A DNA stretch of 64,000 bases, from assembly GCF_024679095.1 (NCBI RefSeq), contig NC_066531.1, positions 7,133,897-7,197,896 of the forward strand, given 5' to 3'. The first letter of the stretch is position 1. Every line of letters starts with the position of its first letter. The translations under genes were made by a program, and so were the position numbers. Positions 44,277-57,104 of the stretch are shown piece by piece. The notes below the pieces were generated by a model. It did not search any database and was not told the origin of the DNA. It saw only the letters and a program-made list of their open reading frames with translations. This stretch comes from Eriocheir sinensis. Taxonomy: Eukaryota; Arthropoda; Malacostraca; Decapoda; Varunidae.

Positions 44277-44432
44277 TTGACAGGGCTGAGTCTCAGTTGA
44301 GCTACTGGGGCAGGTCCACAAACCCCACCGCTCCTTCTAACCCACAGGTTTGGCCCATCGGTACTGGAAGTCTTCTCGAAGTCCTCAATCTCGAACAGTG
44401 CTGCAGCCACTTGTCTACATGCTCCATCCGCC
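44277..44432 (-). pseudogene. SWIM zinc-finger exon of the ISL2EU nuclease gene
   Basis: The exon has an acceptor (TATTTTAG before GGCGGATGG) at its high end and a donor (TCAA|GTGAGT) at its low end. It encodes ADGACRQVAAALFEIEDF and TSSTDGPNLWVRR. This is the second half of a SWIM finger (expected CKHVAA), followed by the conserved CLWVRR-type block of YqaJ-associated proteins. The CKH signature is changed to CRQ, so a zinc ligand is lost. It continues, across the piggyBac insertion, into the exon ending at 40049. Confidence 0.75.
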
Positions 44433-44925
44433 CTAAAATATTTGAGTATTTGAGTACCAAAGTTTTGATCATTGCAGAATTCTTTTAACAGACTTATATG
44501 CAAACATATTAATGAAGGAATAACGGCAAATTTGAAAACACTAAAACAAGCCTTAGGTATATGTATGTTCCATGGCAAACAAGGAATGTAATATTCATAT
44601 TCATAAAAATAACCTGAATGTAAGTTTCTGAGATGGAAGTGAAAGGTTAGGAATTGATCTTTTGGTAATGTTTGTTCCATGTTCACTTCCCATGGTTTAG
44701 GGGAGTTCTATTAAGCTTGTCAAGTCTGATGATGTCAGTTCATAACCCATCGTTAAGAATAATAAATATTTTGACAATAACATTCCTTGGAGGACCACAA
44801 CATAGGTGCTGTGCACAAGAGTAACTGTCCACACATAGAAACAGGGTTACTTTCTGTACAGTGAACTTTGGAGGACCAATAAACCACACTGCGCTCCTCC
44901 GTTGATTCCAAAATACCGTCTGTTT

Positions 44926-45090
44926 GCCTAAATGCCATTCTTTTGTTCAGTGCTGGGGTGCGGAAACAAACAGAACAAGTTCCCCTATAAGCCATTATAC
45001 AGACTATCAGCTTTGAACAAGGGACAGCAGGATCCAGGGAGTACAGTACCTCAATTACTAAGAAAGACTCAGACACCTCCAGATGTTCTC
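44926..45090 (+). pseudogene. THAP-domain start
   Basis: ATG 44932 opens MPFFCSVLGCGNKQNKFPYK and then LYRLSALNKG, matching the first Cys pair and the YRLP-like strand of THAP domains. The second Cys-His pair is not present in frame. It may be an exon of a second ISL2EU or P-type element, or simply a fragment. Confidence 0.5.
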
Positions 45091-45119
45091 CTAACAGAGA
45101 AGAGACAGATACATAGCGA

Positions 45120-46195
45120 TCGACGTGTGGAAACTGCTGGAGAGCCAGGTGCCAAATGTGGAACTACAAGAAAATGTCCACCCAAGAAGAGGAAGACTGC
45201 TCTATCTGAGGGGCACACAGGGCAACACCTACAGGCCAGTGGAACGCCAGCACTCCGTGGGCGAGCAGCCGGGTGGCCCTTCTGCGGCGGCGAGGTTGAC
45301 CCGCGTGGTCATCCTCGCTTTGGGCCCCCTCTCTGCAGTCAAGTCGACTAGTCGGCTGCTCGCCCGTGTACCGCTACGGGTTGCTTCTGGGCGCCTGCCC
45401 GGAGGGCCCGTGCCTCCGTCGCTGCTCACCGGCTGTTACCCGTGGCTGTGGCGGCGGCGGAGGCGTCCCTACACCCGCAGGGACTTGAATTGCCCGCCCC
45501 CCCTTACAGGGGCCGCCTTTGAGCAAAGGCCCTGTCCCCCTATTAAGGGGGAGAATCTTACTGAACTGAACCTACAGGCGGTGAACGCTGTTACATAACT
45601 CCTTCTTGCACAGCAGAACATGCCTCTTTTACAAATGAATGGCATTTAGGCAAAAAGATGATTTTTCGGTATCAACGGAGGGGTGTGGTGTGGTTTGATA
45701 GTCCAGAGCTCGGTCCAAGCTTGAACTTGACGAGTTGTGCATGGCACCTATACAAACGAATATTTAACTCAAATTTTCAGTTTACCAACCATCTTAGTCA
45801 AAATAATACATACAAGGGTTGTCCTAACCTGGCAGCATCAAACATACTGCAAAACAGTACTTACCCGCCAATACATTCCAGTAAGCTGCCCTAACTTAAC
45901 CGAGGTCGTTGCCAATGCTGATCCAGAGACTGTAGGAACTCTGCTTCAGATATATGTTTTGTCTCTTTGTGTGGGTTGCACCTTTGCTATGAAAGCACTT
46001 ACTTCACTTTCACTAGATACTGCCGAGTGCGGCGCTGCACGGAAAGCCAATACGGTCCATTGGCCTAGAGGGACAGTTTGACGGAACCATACGGCCCAGC
46101 TCGAGAAGCTGGGTTTCTGTCTCGGGAGCGTTCAAGCAACAATGCTTGGCTTCCATCTAGTTGCCTAGGCTGCCGCTAAACGACCTCGTATCCGG
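45120..46195. other. GC-rich patch and unique sequence
   Basis: 45240-45560 is unusually GC-rich for this window and includes an inverted pair (GGCGAGCAGCCG-like near 45260 and CGGCTGCTCGCC near 45353). The open frames here have no recognisable domain. 45600-46195 holds no supported gene. Confidence 0.45.
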
Positions 46196-46199
46196 TTTC

Positions 46200-46495
46200 T
46201 AGCAAATAGCCTTGGACAAAGCATCACGGGAGATTACTGTCTTCACGGGTCATTACGAATGGTGTCGCCTGCCCAGGGGGTTACGTAATGCACCTCTTAC
46301 CTTCCAGCGTATGATTAATACTCTTTTTGCTGGCATTATTCACAAAGGTCTCTTTGTATACCTCGATGACCTTATCATTGTCTCTAACGACATGAACTCT
46401 CATATCCAGAAACTTGAGGCTGTTCTTAATAGACTTTCTAAAGCTGGCCTATAGATCAGATTGTCTAAGTGCAACTTCCTTAAGGGGGGCGACTA
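46200..46495 (+). pseudogene. Ty3/gypsy reverse-transcriptase fragment
   Basis: Contains IALDKASREI, GHYEWCRLPRGLRNAPLTFQ and the catalytic FVYLDDLIIVSND (YLDD, two of the RT aspartates), ending with LSKCNFLK after an in-frame stop at 46453. About 95 codons of the palm/fingers are left, with stops at both sides. It has no detectable link to the gag at 4.9 kb. Confidence 0.82.
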
Positions 46496-47285
46496 AGGGA
46501 GGTCCTCCTGCCCATATGGTACGTCCAATAGCGTTGAAATATTAGTAGGTTATTTGTTTCTGTAAATATATGACATTCTGTGAATTTCATGAAATTTGGG
46601 TGAAGTATAGGGGAGACTCCAATAAAGTGTACTTTTTTTTTTGTTTGTTTGTTTCAACCTTTATTTTTCAGTTAACCGCTGTGAAAAAAAAGAAACTTTG
46701 TTTACATATCTACATTTTGTATTTATGAAATTGTGATATGTTTTGTCTTCGAACAAAAAAAAATGCAATTTTTTTTCACTTACATTTTTCTGTACTGTGT
46801 CCCGTTTTCTTTTTACATTTTTGAAATTTCATAGATCCAAAAGCTTGCCCTTTAGTTGTAGTTTTAGTTGATACCATACAAAAGTCGGACAGCCTTTTCC
46901 TGATTTTGTGAAATTTGTTGAAGTTGAAAATATAATTTTAGAGATATTGGCTCCTAAAGATTTTTCTCCGTTTTATCCATGTCTTGACATTTGTATTTAT
47001 CTGATTGGCATGGAATTTTCACATATGATTGTGTATACCTTGTTGACTTACTGGAGAATGATAAGGCATCTGGGCCCATACTTATAAAGCAAAGACTCCG
47101 TCTCAGCCTCGTATTCCGAGTCGCAGGAGCGGCTCCGCGTCCTAAGTCGCGTAGTTTCGAGCCGCAGAATCGGCCGTCGGTAAAGTTGGGTGTGGGATGT
47201 AATAGGCGCTATGGTTCTTAGCTCAGACGCACTTAGCGTGATCCAAGTCACCTTTGACATTAAGATCAAGAACCAGCTGCAAGGT
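46496..47285. other. AT-rich non-coding; possible element end at 47.07 kb
   Basis: 46.5-47.0 kb is T/A-rich with no gene. CTGGGCCCATACTTATAAAGC at 47069 resembles the CTGGGCCC-(A/G)A-TTCACAAAG end of the 22.5-kb MITE-like element and may start the Harbinger element that follows. Confidence 0.4.
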
Positions 47286-47290
47286 AAACA

Positions 47291-48132
47291 TGGCACGAAT
47301 CCCAAGGTCTTTTCACCCTGGGCAGGACATATTGAACAGTTTAAGTGACGCAGAACTTGTTAAAAGATACAGACTGAGCAGGGGAGGAATTTTGTTTGTT
47401 ACTGATTTATTAAGAAATGAATTAACGTCCCCAATATCAAGAAACAAGGTCGTCTCTCCGGGGGGAAAGTGGTTATCCTAGTCAGAGGTAGCATACCTGC
47501 GCCCTCTGCCTGGCCCACAAACTAACTACAACAGGTAAGTTATGTGCAATATACACTGCATGCATGATAAAATGCTAACTTGCTTGATAATTGGCCAGAC
47601 ATGAGCAGAGAGCATAGACCAATGTAATGACGAGGTAATTCACCACTTACTTAATATTTATACTATGGAGTGTCACATCTAATGGTGTACATATCACCTT
47701 AGATAAAACGGTAACTCTCCCATGCCGAAGTTGCACTTGTTAATTAATCTCAGCAGTCATTATTGTGGTAGAGTTAGTTTTCAGGATAATGCAATAATGT
47801 ATACATTGTATGCATTACAGTGCACACAAGTGGACCAGATGCACCGTGGAGAGGGTCATCGGGCAGTGGAAGCGACGATTTCACATACTTCATGGGGAAA
47901 TAAGGCTTAAGTCCCCTGCATATGTGTGCAGGATCATCGAGGTGTGTGCTTTGCTGCACAACATTGCAAGAAAAGGAACATCGGTTTACCTGAGGAAGAG
48001 GATCCTGCGGGTGACGAGGCTGGTGAGGGTGCACGGCCTCTACCCGTTGTGCAGATAGCACCTACTGTTGGACGGAACCAGCGGGATGGTCTGCGCTACA
48101 GGGATGCATACGTCAATCTTCACTTCAAGTAA
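47291..48132 (+). pseudogene. HARBI1-like transposase, central part lost
   Basis: The N-terminal exon (ATG 47291) reads DAELVKRYRLSRGGILFVTD and LLRNELTSP, the head typical of HARBI1 proteins. From about 47818 a C-terminal exon has [20 protein letters not shown] and [15 protein letters not shown], including the catalytic Glu (VER). A frameshift near 47965 leads to RYRDAYVNLHFK and a stop at 48132. Both catalytic aspartates, encoded between about 47530 and 47800, are missing. This is a third, distinct Harbinger lineage in the window. Confidence 0.78.
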
Positions 48133-48177
48133 GTGCTGTGGCTACTCATAATTCATTACAAAATATATATATATATA

Positions 48178-48450
48178 TATTTTTTTTTTACGTGTCTATG
48201 GCACAGGTAGGCTATTACTTGATGGTACTGATGGGCTTGGTGGCTGGCCCAAATCTGTAATGGCACAGACTTGTGTTTTTTGTGGCACCATCTTTTTGCC
48301 TCATGCACTCCCCGGCAGATCATTATTGATCCTTTCTAGGCAGAGAGTGGTGGTCTGGGAGGCTTGTGGGTACTTTTAAGCTACTTTTAAACTACCCAAA
48401 TATCACTCCAGCACGATGACCTCTTGGCTACCGCCTCACCATAAAGTATA
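48178..48450 (-). repeat. tRNA-derived SINE, old full-length-like copy
   Basis: On the minus strand a diverged tRNA-like head (GAGGCGGTAGCCAAGAGGTC) leads into a body with AGATGGTGCCAC, GGGCCAGCCACC and ACACGT, then a poly(A) (T run at 48180-48189). Same family as 13206-13540, but more diverged. Confidence 0.7.
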
Positions 48451-49078
48451 AACCCCATCATTTTAACATTCATAAGAAACTAGTATTATAATACAACATT
48501 AATTTGCCTGTACTTTTCAGTGCTGGTCCTCACCCTATCCCTGCCCAACCCTAACCATCCCCATGATGATAAATGGCAAGCTTCCACACATGTAAACTGT
48601 AAAACCCACCTCCTCATAACATTAATCTGCTGGCTATTTCTCCAGACTTACCTCAGAGGGATAGAGAGAGAACTATGATCATGAATCATTTACTTTTAAC
48701 CCAAGCTTTAGAAATCATATCATTGGTATTTTAAACTAATTCCCACAAATTTTCCCTGCTTATGTGTTCTCTAAATTGTGGCAGACACTACTGAGTCCTG
48801 CATTCCTGCTGCTTCAACTCAGTTTCTTGTGGAGTGGTGGGGAAGTTGATGAATCTTCTGAGTATACCAGCGGCTGAAAGTGTGTACACCGTCTCCTTGC
48901 TGGTCGTCTGTTGTGATGGGCCCAAGTCATCACTGCTACACCTTTTCATTTTTCTGATGCAATTTATTTGACAATATTAACCACTTTAAACTATGGGGGA
49001 TGGGATGGATGGCTGTTTCTTGACCTTTGGGGTGATACTACAACTTACACAAAGTCAGTGACTATCACAATTCATTCC

Positions 49079-49110
<32 letters not shown>

Positions 49111-51540
49111 TCTTATTATGCCTTATTATTTTAGTAGTTTTTCTTCATTGTTTGGTGTTAAGTAAATTATTGAACAACCGCTGTTGTTCTGCTGGTGCTG
49201 TCTCTGTCCTGTTGGCCCTTCAAACCAGTGACAAAAGAACCCATTAACCCAATACAGGACCAGTATAACATTTACCTGAACACTGTTTACCGTCCCCATT
49301 TTACCCCGGCATGTACCTGTGTAATAAACATCCTCTTTTGGGTAAGAAAAATAATCATAGTATATCATTAATATTTATTTACTCCAACAGAAAAGAATGA
49401 CAGATAATTCAGGGATTAACCCTTAAAGCACGGGCTTGTTTTACCGTGCCTGTCCTCCCACGTAGGCATATTCAGGCAAAAACATACCTCGCTTATCTTT
49501 TTATATCTTCACTTCTACTTATCTCACTTGCCTGAATAAAGTATCATTGTAAAGTACATACCATACATAGCTGGAACTGCCTGAGGGTTGGTTGAGGAGG
49601 AAGCAGTAGCTGGTGTAGGGGCTGACTGTCTGGGGCCGGGCTGCGTGGTTATTGGGTCCTCCTCCTCCTCAAGTAACCTGCTGGTTAAGTTCAAAGTGAT
49701 GCATGATGAAAAAGTGTTAATATGTTAAAACATTTAGAACCATAATAAATATTAATGTATACCATTATTGATTAATGCTGGTACTCCATGCACTGAATTA
49801 ATAAATTAAATTTAAATGAAAAAGATATGGTAACTGTTGATTACAAAAAAAAATATTCATACTTTTATACAACAAAGAAAAGCAACTCGTTTGTGGTAAG
49901 CACACTGGAAATTGACTTGGGAAACTCCAAGTGAGGGAGAAAATAATTCCAAATTGATCTCTAGATATAGTATGAAAAACAATTAAAATGAAAGATTCTA
50001 AATACGTTTCACCCTAAGAAAAATGAAAAAAATTATGTATGCACGAACATTACTAAAATATGCTCAGCAGCAAATTTAACTCAAGGAATTCAACAACTTT
50101 GCTGTGTGACACACACTAAAAGCATGTACACTCACGCATGGCAAAAAAAAGAAAAAAAAAAAAAAGGTAAATCATTTGTGAAATTATTTTCATGGCACCT
50201 TACATATACCTTTAAGGGTCCCCAACAATCATGGAAATGTGCAAATCTAGTACAGTCCAGTTTGACAATTATGTTTTCTTCTGCCAAGTAATCATGCAAC
50301 TTTGCAAGTTGATAAATCCTCGCTATAACAAACTAAATGGGGAGAAGGATGTGACATATTAAAAAAATCCAAACTTTTCATATATTACAAACTTTGTTTG
50401 GTATATAAGCTTTAAGTTCTCTTTTGGTGTTCATTATTGTAACTAAAAATATCCATTCATGACTCCAGATTAAAGGTGATTCACTAAATGACATGAATGA
50501 AAGTGTTTGCAATAGGGCGGGCAGATTCTGCCGGTCCACTAAGGAACTGCCCTGAACTCACCTGCCAGACTTTATCAGTGGTTTCCCACAGACACAGAAC
50601 TGTACCAGAAAAGTTTGTTGAGTTCCGTAAAAGTGAGGGTTATATAATTTATTTCTCAGTATGTTAATAAACAAAAAAGGTAACCCGATAAATAGCATCA
50701 ACAATACGATCTTAAGTGATGAAGTAGCCCATACCCTTCATCCTTGAAGCTGACAGTCACGAGGGGAGAAGTAGGTGGCCCAACAACGAGGACGTTATCT
50801 GGCCGATCGTGGCGGAAGCTCCTGGAGACAGGCGGCTCATTCTGGCGCCCGACGCATCTGATTGGCTGTTCAGCAGCGCGTCTGTGATTGGTTCACTTCG
50901 CCTCCCATCTCTCCCTCTCGCTTTCGATGACGTCATTTGTAAACACAACTCAGCTGACAAGCCTGACAGCGAAGGAGATGTACAGGGATGGGAGATGCCT
51001 GACATTATACGGCACCCTTTGCAGTCACCCTTGACGACATAGGGCATTATAATAATATAGATGGCTACATTAAACAAATAAGATGTGGCAAGTATAACAG
51101 GTGGGGGCACACCCAGATGATTCGTCACCCATGCTTCAAATAGTGCAACTTTCAGTATAAATGACTGCTTGTAGTGATATTAGCGAATATTTAGTGGCGT
51201 TAGTGACTATTTAGCGATGTTAGCAACTATTTAGGGGCGTTATCGACTGGTAAGGTCTTAAGGGATGCTTAGTGTAGCGAAACCTTTTTTTATCTTGGGC
51301 GAATCCACCAGGGAGCGAACAGTTTAAGGTGCGAATACCTACAGGTGGCGAAACCACTGGGAAGCCCTCTTTAAAGGTGTCCAGACCTTGAATACAAAGC
51401 ATAAGCCGACTTACAATTGGAACCCATTTATTGCTAAGTAAACAGAGGTTTGGAGTTTTAAGTAAAAGTCGCCGTAGGGTTAGGTAAGTCAAGTCCATAA
51501 GGATATAAATTAATCAGCCCTGCAAAGTTAATTTCAGCTG
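48451..51540. other. Gene-poor region
   Basis: About 3 kb without a supported gene. Notable: (ATT)n at 49080-49110; a possible minus-strand exon at 49561-49680 (acceptor AACCAGCAG, LLEEEEDPITTQPGPRQS, donor GGTATG), perhaps part of a Harbinger partner gene; a stretch with ATTGGCTG, ATTGGTTC and TGACGTCATTTG at 50860-50945 recalling the 22.5-kb MITE; short GTTAGCGACTATTTAG-like repeats at 51177-51250. Confidence 0.4.
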
Positions 51541-51544
51541 GCTC

Positions 51545-51960
51545 ACAAATTTAGATTAGCCATGCACTTCTCAAATAACTCGTTACCATAGCCCGCAACC
51601 TTGACTGCTGTGCAATATTCCATGAACATGTATCTGATCCATACGGTAATGTTGGCAAAATGATGCTATTCCTTACGTCCCTCTTCACCTCCATGAAACA
51701 TTAAAATCCTACCCAGTGCTTCTAAAACATTCCTACATTTTACATCCCCTGTCCTTGTTCCACCATCCACTTCTACATGCTTACATAACACTGTCCCCAG
51801 GCATATACTAAAAATCTTTATCAACCTAACTTTCCTGTTCACCTATCACTACCCCACATTTTTCGGTATTCATTATGCACTTCACCACTTTCTTCTTGGT
51901 GTTTTTACCCACCTCATGAGATAGAGCTCCTCATTACGAGTAAATTGAACCCCATATTGA
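51545..51960 (-). pseudogene. LINE reverse-transcriptase C-terminal fragment
   Basis: On the minus strand, with frameshifts, VKRDVRNSIILPTLPYGSDT and WNIAQQSRLRAMVTSYLRSA match the region after the RT palm in RTE/CR1-like ORFs (the LPTLTYGSETW...QQSRIRAVEMSYLRGACGVSR pattern). The 62.6-kb fragment on + continues from about the same point of that protein. Upstream text is badly decayed. Confidence 0.7.
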
Positions 51961-52077
51961 CAAGGCGCACTCTGTTTATAATGGCGACACAGAATTTTTA
52001 AAATTTAATTGCATTTTTAGCGATCAGAAGTCGGCAGCGATACATCAACCCGCATCAAAGCCAGAGGGCACACTGGG

Positions 52078-52160
52078 TTAGGTTAGGTTAAGTTGGGTTA
52101 GGTTAGGTTGGTTAGGTTAGGTTGGGTTGGGTTAGGTTGGTTAGGTTAGGTTTGGTTGTC
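52078..52160. repeat. Interstitial TTAGG-type telomere-like repeat
   Basis: About 83 bp made of GGTTA, GGTTAGGTTA and degenerate GGTTGG units. TTAGG is the ancestral arthropod telomere repeat. It is followed at once by a foldback repeat. Confidence 0.8.
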
Positions 52161-52162
52161 TG

Positions 52163-52350
52163 TTCTGGACGAAACTAATTTTTTCTGGTAGATTTCGGCT
52201 TGTTTTTAATTAATCTACTAGTTATTTTTGGTGTAAATCACATTAGTTTCTGGGGGGAATAAAAAAAATTTGGTTGATTTGCGCCAAAACAAGTGGTGGA
52301 TTAATTAAAACAAGCCAAAATCTACCGTAAAAAATTAGTTTCGTCCAGAA
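52163..52350. repeat. Foldback repeat with about 50-bp arms
   Basis: TCTGGACGAAACTAATTTTT at 52163 is mirrored by AAAAATTAGTTTCGTCCAGA ending at 52350. The arms share CTGGTAGATTT and a TTAATTAAT(C/T) centre. About 85 bp separates the arms. Confidence 0.85.
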
Positions 52351-52654
52351 AAGAGGGTGTTGAAATACTTAATACTTACCTCTTTTCTGTGACTGGCACA
52401 TTCTCCATTTCTCCCTATTTAAGGCGTGCTGCACACATACACCTCTACCTAAACAGATGGAAGATACATTACCGAATGAACTAGGTGTATGAAATAGAAG
52501 ATATAGTGGGGCTGGGGAGAGGTAAGTTGTGCATAATAGGGGTAAATTATAACAAGGCGTCATCAATAATGATATATTTACAAACTCCTTATGTAACAAA
52601 AACTTTTGCTAATTGCGATGACAATCCTGACATGCTCATTTTTAATAGGTTGTT

Positions 52655-53035
52655 TTATCCTTTCCCTTTGGCCAGAGGCAAAGGCCACATATCAGACACA
52701 TTCCAGAAGAACATGGTACATTCAAGTACGTATAGCCTTGGTTGAGATAATACCGAATCCTCAAAAATAAATTTAAGTAAGGAAACCACTCACTGACATG
52801 GGACTCAATACATAATACAAAAGCATCTACGACTTTTTCCTTGACACTATCCTTTCCCTTTGGCCAGTGCCAAAAACCACATATCAGACACATATCAGAA
52901 TTACATACTACATACAAGTATACCCAGCTTTGGTTAATATAATAATCCTCAAACATTAAAGTAAACAGACCACTCAGTGGACATAGGATTCAATACATAA
53001 GACAAAAGCATCTACTTTTTTTTTTACCTTGATAC
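52655..53035. repeat. About 190-bp tandem duplication
   Basis: CCTTTCCCTTTGGCCAG starts both copies (52661 and 52851). ACATATCAGACACAT, AATCCTCAAA and ACAAAAGCATCTAC recur in order. Identity is about 80 percent by eye. Confidence 0.75.
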
Positions 53036-55259
53036 ACTAGCATTGCTTTTAATACAAAGGGTTACTGAAAAATTTGTGGACTATGGTAGAAAGACATGAG
53101 ATAGGTACACCTTTAACTTGACACATTTTTCGATCACACCTTAGACCTTAATACCTCAATAACTATGTTCATCGTCTATTCTACCTTCTGATAGTACTGG
53201 AACACTTACATCAGACTCAGACTTTGCAAGACTCTCCCCAATTATTAATCTTGCTATTGAACTAGGCTTTTTTAAGCACATACCTATATTTTCTCGTTTT
53301 CTCTTCCTTGTCGAATACAACCGGTCTTGCTTAACACACTTTTTATTACCTGGCTCTGAAACAGTTGTCACATCCACAGGCCAGTTACTGTTGTTTGGTG
53401 GATAACTCGTGCCAGCATCTAATGTTGCAATTAACTTACACAATAAGCTATTAGCAGTTTTCAAAACTTGAAGGTCCTTACTTTCACTACATTTTGGGAG
53501 AAGCTGTAACATAATTTTGTTTTTCAATTGTTCCTGGTATTTCACAACTTGTCTATCATAGGTTTCCTCATTACTTACATCATGAATCATATTAATTTCT
53601 TCTGTTGACACCTTAGGTTTGGCTATTTCCTCATTACTTACAACATCATGGATCTTTTCAATTTCTTCTGTTGGCAACTTTGGTTTAGCTATCTGTGACT
53701 TATTTCTTAAAAATTCTGCAACTGCATGTATATGCTTACATATGTTCTTCATACCTTTAGCATTGTCATCACATGTGCACACATACATGCATTTACAGAC
53801 ATGACAGTCTGGACACCTTTCCCTACATACTTCACAAGTAGGATTATTTGTCTGTATCTCATAAAGCTTATTTTCAAAAGATTCAGAGGACACAGTGAAA
53901 AGGCCATGATCCTCCTGAGTAACTTCGAGCTTCATGCCTTTTTCATGTCTCTCTCTGAAAGGTTTTCCAGTTCTTTTCTTCATCAAGTCTACCATTCTCT
54001 TAAAAAGTTTCTCCTTCACCATTTTATTTAAAGCTAGTATTGTGTAATCCAATCTTTTAACTTTTTTACCTTTCAAATATACATATTTCAAAAGTCTATG
54101 CATGCTCTCTAGATGATTGTTTGTGTTTAGAATTGCACCCTCACGATAGCACTGTGGCCATAACTGAATTCTGTTCTCACAAAGATAATTTTCTTTGAAA
54201 TAATCATGAAATCTTTCAAAACCAGCTTCTAACATATAGCTGAGAAAACCCTTACATTGCTTGTGAAATTCATTTTCTTCTTGTTCATCCATGAGAACTC
54301 TGACCATTTGATAAACTGATAGTTTTTCCATGAATGGTGCACTAATCTTGGATGCAATATTCTTTCTGAATGACCTGTCTGTGTGCCAGCTACAGTTGAT
54401 ATATTTAACAGGTAAATTCATATCTCTACCCATGGTTGCATCCCAAGCATTTCTAAAACTGGATCATCATCACTCATGAAAGTATATGCTCTGACTTGAC
54501 CCATACGTTTTTCACTGAATTTAATAAAGCCTTCAGAATACTGGTATTTACACTGCTGCTGATAAGGAAAGCTACTGGGAAACCTTTATTGAGATCAGTA
54601 AGAATCATTAATGTGGTTAACTGGAATCCTGAATATTGGCTAATGCAATGAGTTGAATCCATGCATACCTGTATCTTGTCACAAGATTTCATCTGGGTAG
54701 AAAATATTAATTCTTGTCCCCCTTTCATAAAACCTAATACAAATTCTTTGGATGGTATTTCAGGATTATCTGAATCTACATCTCCTTGATCTTTGAAATA
54801 CAAGACTTCATTGGCATCCTGCATTTCTTTAACAATTAATCGTACACTTGTGCTGTCATCAGAGTGTCTGCTGTGGGTTTTATTCAATCCATACCTAACA
54901 CAAATATTATCTATATCCTTCTTTTCTAAGAAAGACATTCGATTACTGCCTGCTGACTCCCGCACTCTGTCCAAAATTATGTCATGTTCGATCCCTTGTG
55001 TAATCATACCTGGAAAGAAATATCTTACTTAGTAAAGAAAAATAAGTTATAAAAATGTAAAACATACTGGCATTAGTTAAACTCAATCACTGTCTCTGAT
55101 CATGCGTACAAGAAGTGTAGCTACATAGATTTAGAGGCAGTTATGATAATTAGATACTGAAAACAGGCCAGCTACCGCCTTGACTCATTCCTGCAAACTT
55201 AACTGTAATATAAATGGAAATTATTATAGTAATTGTAATAAATTGGTATCTATATGGAT

Positions 55260-55600
55260 GATGTTGTAAGTAGGGGCGTTTCTAGGATTCAAAAACATTC
55301 AGAGTCCCTGGTACCAGAAGATCAAGGAGAGGTGTGCTCCTATAGCCCAAAGTTACAACAGCAGCAAAGGTAAATAATCTAGCATGCAGAAATTACTGTA
55401 AATACTAATAAACAGACATGGGGCAATTACCTATGTTATGCAATTGATGACTATTATAATTACTTCATATTTTCACAATTACGATTAAGAATACAATAAA
55501 ATTAGATGTAATTGATTATGATTACAATTACTTGCTGTATTAATCATAATTACAGTCGTGATTATAGGAAGAGCTAAAAGGTGAACTTGCACATTTCATA
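55260..55600. repeat. hAT-MITE-like remnant in a MULE intron
   Basis: Runs of AATTAC/GTAATT words at 55425-55560 resemble the subterminal arrays of the hAT-like element at 34.3-36.8 kb. The ends were not found. Confidence 0.35.
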
Positions 55601-56031
55601 CTCGTTTACCATATTTACTAAATAGGATATGAATAATATCAATTTATACTGTACCACAACATTTTGAAAGAAAGTGCCGAAATGCATGTGCAGTATTTAT
55701 TAGTAATGTAGTACAATATTAATAGTTCATAAGGTACATACTCATACAATAGATTTCTAACTCTTGGCAAGTTGGAGGTCCACTGTCAGCACAGATAATG
55801 ATTACCCCATGTCTGCTAATAAATGCACTATAATCATCATAAGCATAACAATGTACTGGGGCTTATGAGTTTGAGTGGTAGGTAAGGAAATACATGTTGA
55901 GATAAAAGAAAATTTACACTTACGCTTTGCAGATATGATGATTTCATCACAAGCTAAAACATAAGGCATTGTTAATATCTTCATATATACAGGAGTGAAG
56001 GGGTTAAGCTATGACGCCAAAAAAGGTGTCA

Positions 56032-56145
<114 letters not shown>

Positions 56146-57104
56146 GTATCCCTCGATTACTGTGGTTTCTATTTACGCAATTTCACGTCAGCGTGGTGTC
56201 CAAAATCCCAACAAATGTTTCATTTACACTTTTTTTCCCCACTTTTACGTGTTGGTCATAACCGGATTCCACAAGAAGCCATCTCACCTCAAGTATAAAA
56301 TGACCTTTTTTTGCAAATGAAGCAAAAAAGATCAAATGAGCATACATAAATTGCTTTTGTCATGGAATAACCTGAATTACAGGTTGGATTTCCAATACTC
56401 GGCACGCCTCTGGTCCCAGCCATGCCGAGTTTGGGAGATCCAACTTGTAACATATCTTGATAAAGCAAGAAAGTAAGCATGTGTCTTAACTCATGGGACA
56501 ACCTATATATATACTGTTATTTTCTAGCTAGATAATTAATGTGCATTACATACCTGCAATCTTATCCTGTTCACTCTTGGGAAGTGTCATGTGAACCTGG
56601 CTGTTAAAATCAAGGTTGTGATCACGATGGTCAGAGTAAAAGGTCACACAAATCTTTTCATCCTTCTTCACAACTTCAATTGATGAGGTGCAGTAAAACC
56701 CCATCTCACAGGTACCTGTTAGAATTAAAATGAAAAAAAAAAAAATAATAATTAGGTGTGTGAGGGAAGAACAAGGGGACTTGATTTTTCTAGCCCATTA
56801 CTGGTAACCCCACATTTTAGCACCTATAAAAAATAGTGTAAGGTTTATTACTGAGATTAATTAATCCATTTACATATACAAGATTATTTACCTTGGCTCT
56901 TTTCTGCACGACTCTTACTGGAAATCTTCGTTGACTGAACACCTGATCTTCGACAGTAGAATATCTGTTTGGTGCCATCACATGATTTCTTTGGTCCAGA
57001 ATGAGCCGTGTAATTGACTCCAATGTCCAGTTCCATACAGTCTTTCCATCTCAAGAAATCTGTGGAGAATTAATTGTTTTGGTATTTTTTTTTACTACTG
57101 TCAC

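Noticed and set aside
45120..45600. GC-rich ORFs as a host gene exon or CpG island
   Set aside because: No splice sites, domain or start context support a gene. The GC content alone is only noted.
46500..46990. Host exon or RNA gene in the AT-rich stretch after the RT fragment
   Set aside because: Only homopolymer-rich sequence without splice signals or open frame.
50757..51128. Minus-strand 123-aa ORF
   Set aside because: No domain, no consistent start, and its middle overlaps a MITE-like ATTGG/TGACGTCA cluster.
52078..52160. A true chromosome end
   Set aside because: The repeats are short, degenerate and followed by 12 kb of ordinary sequence, so they are interstitial.
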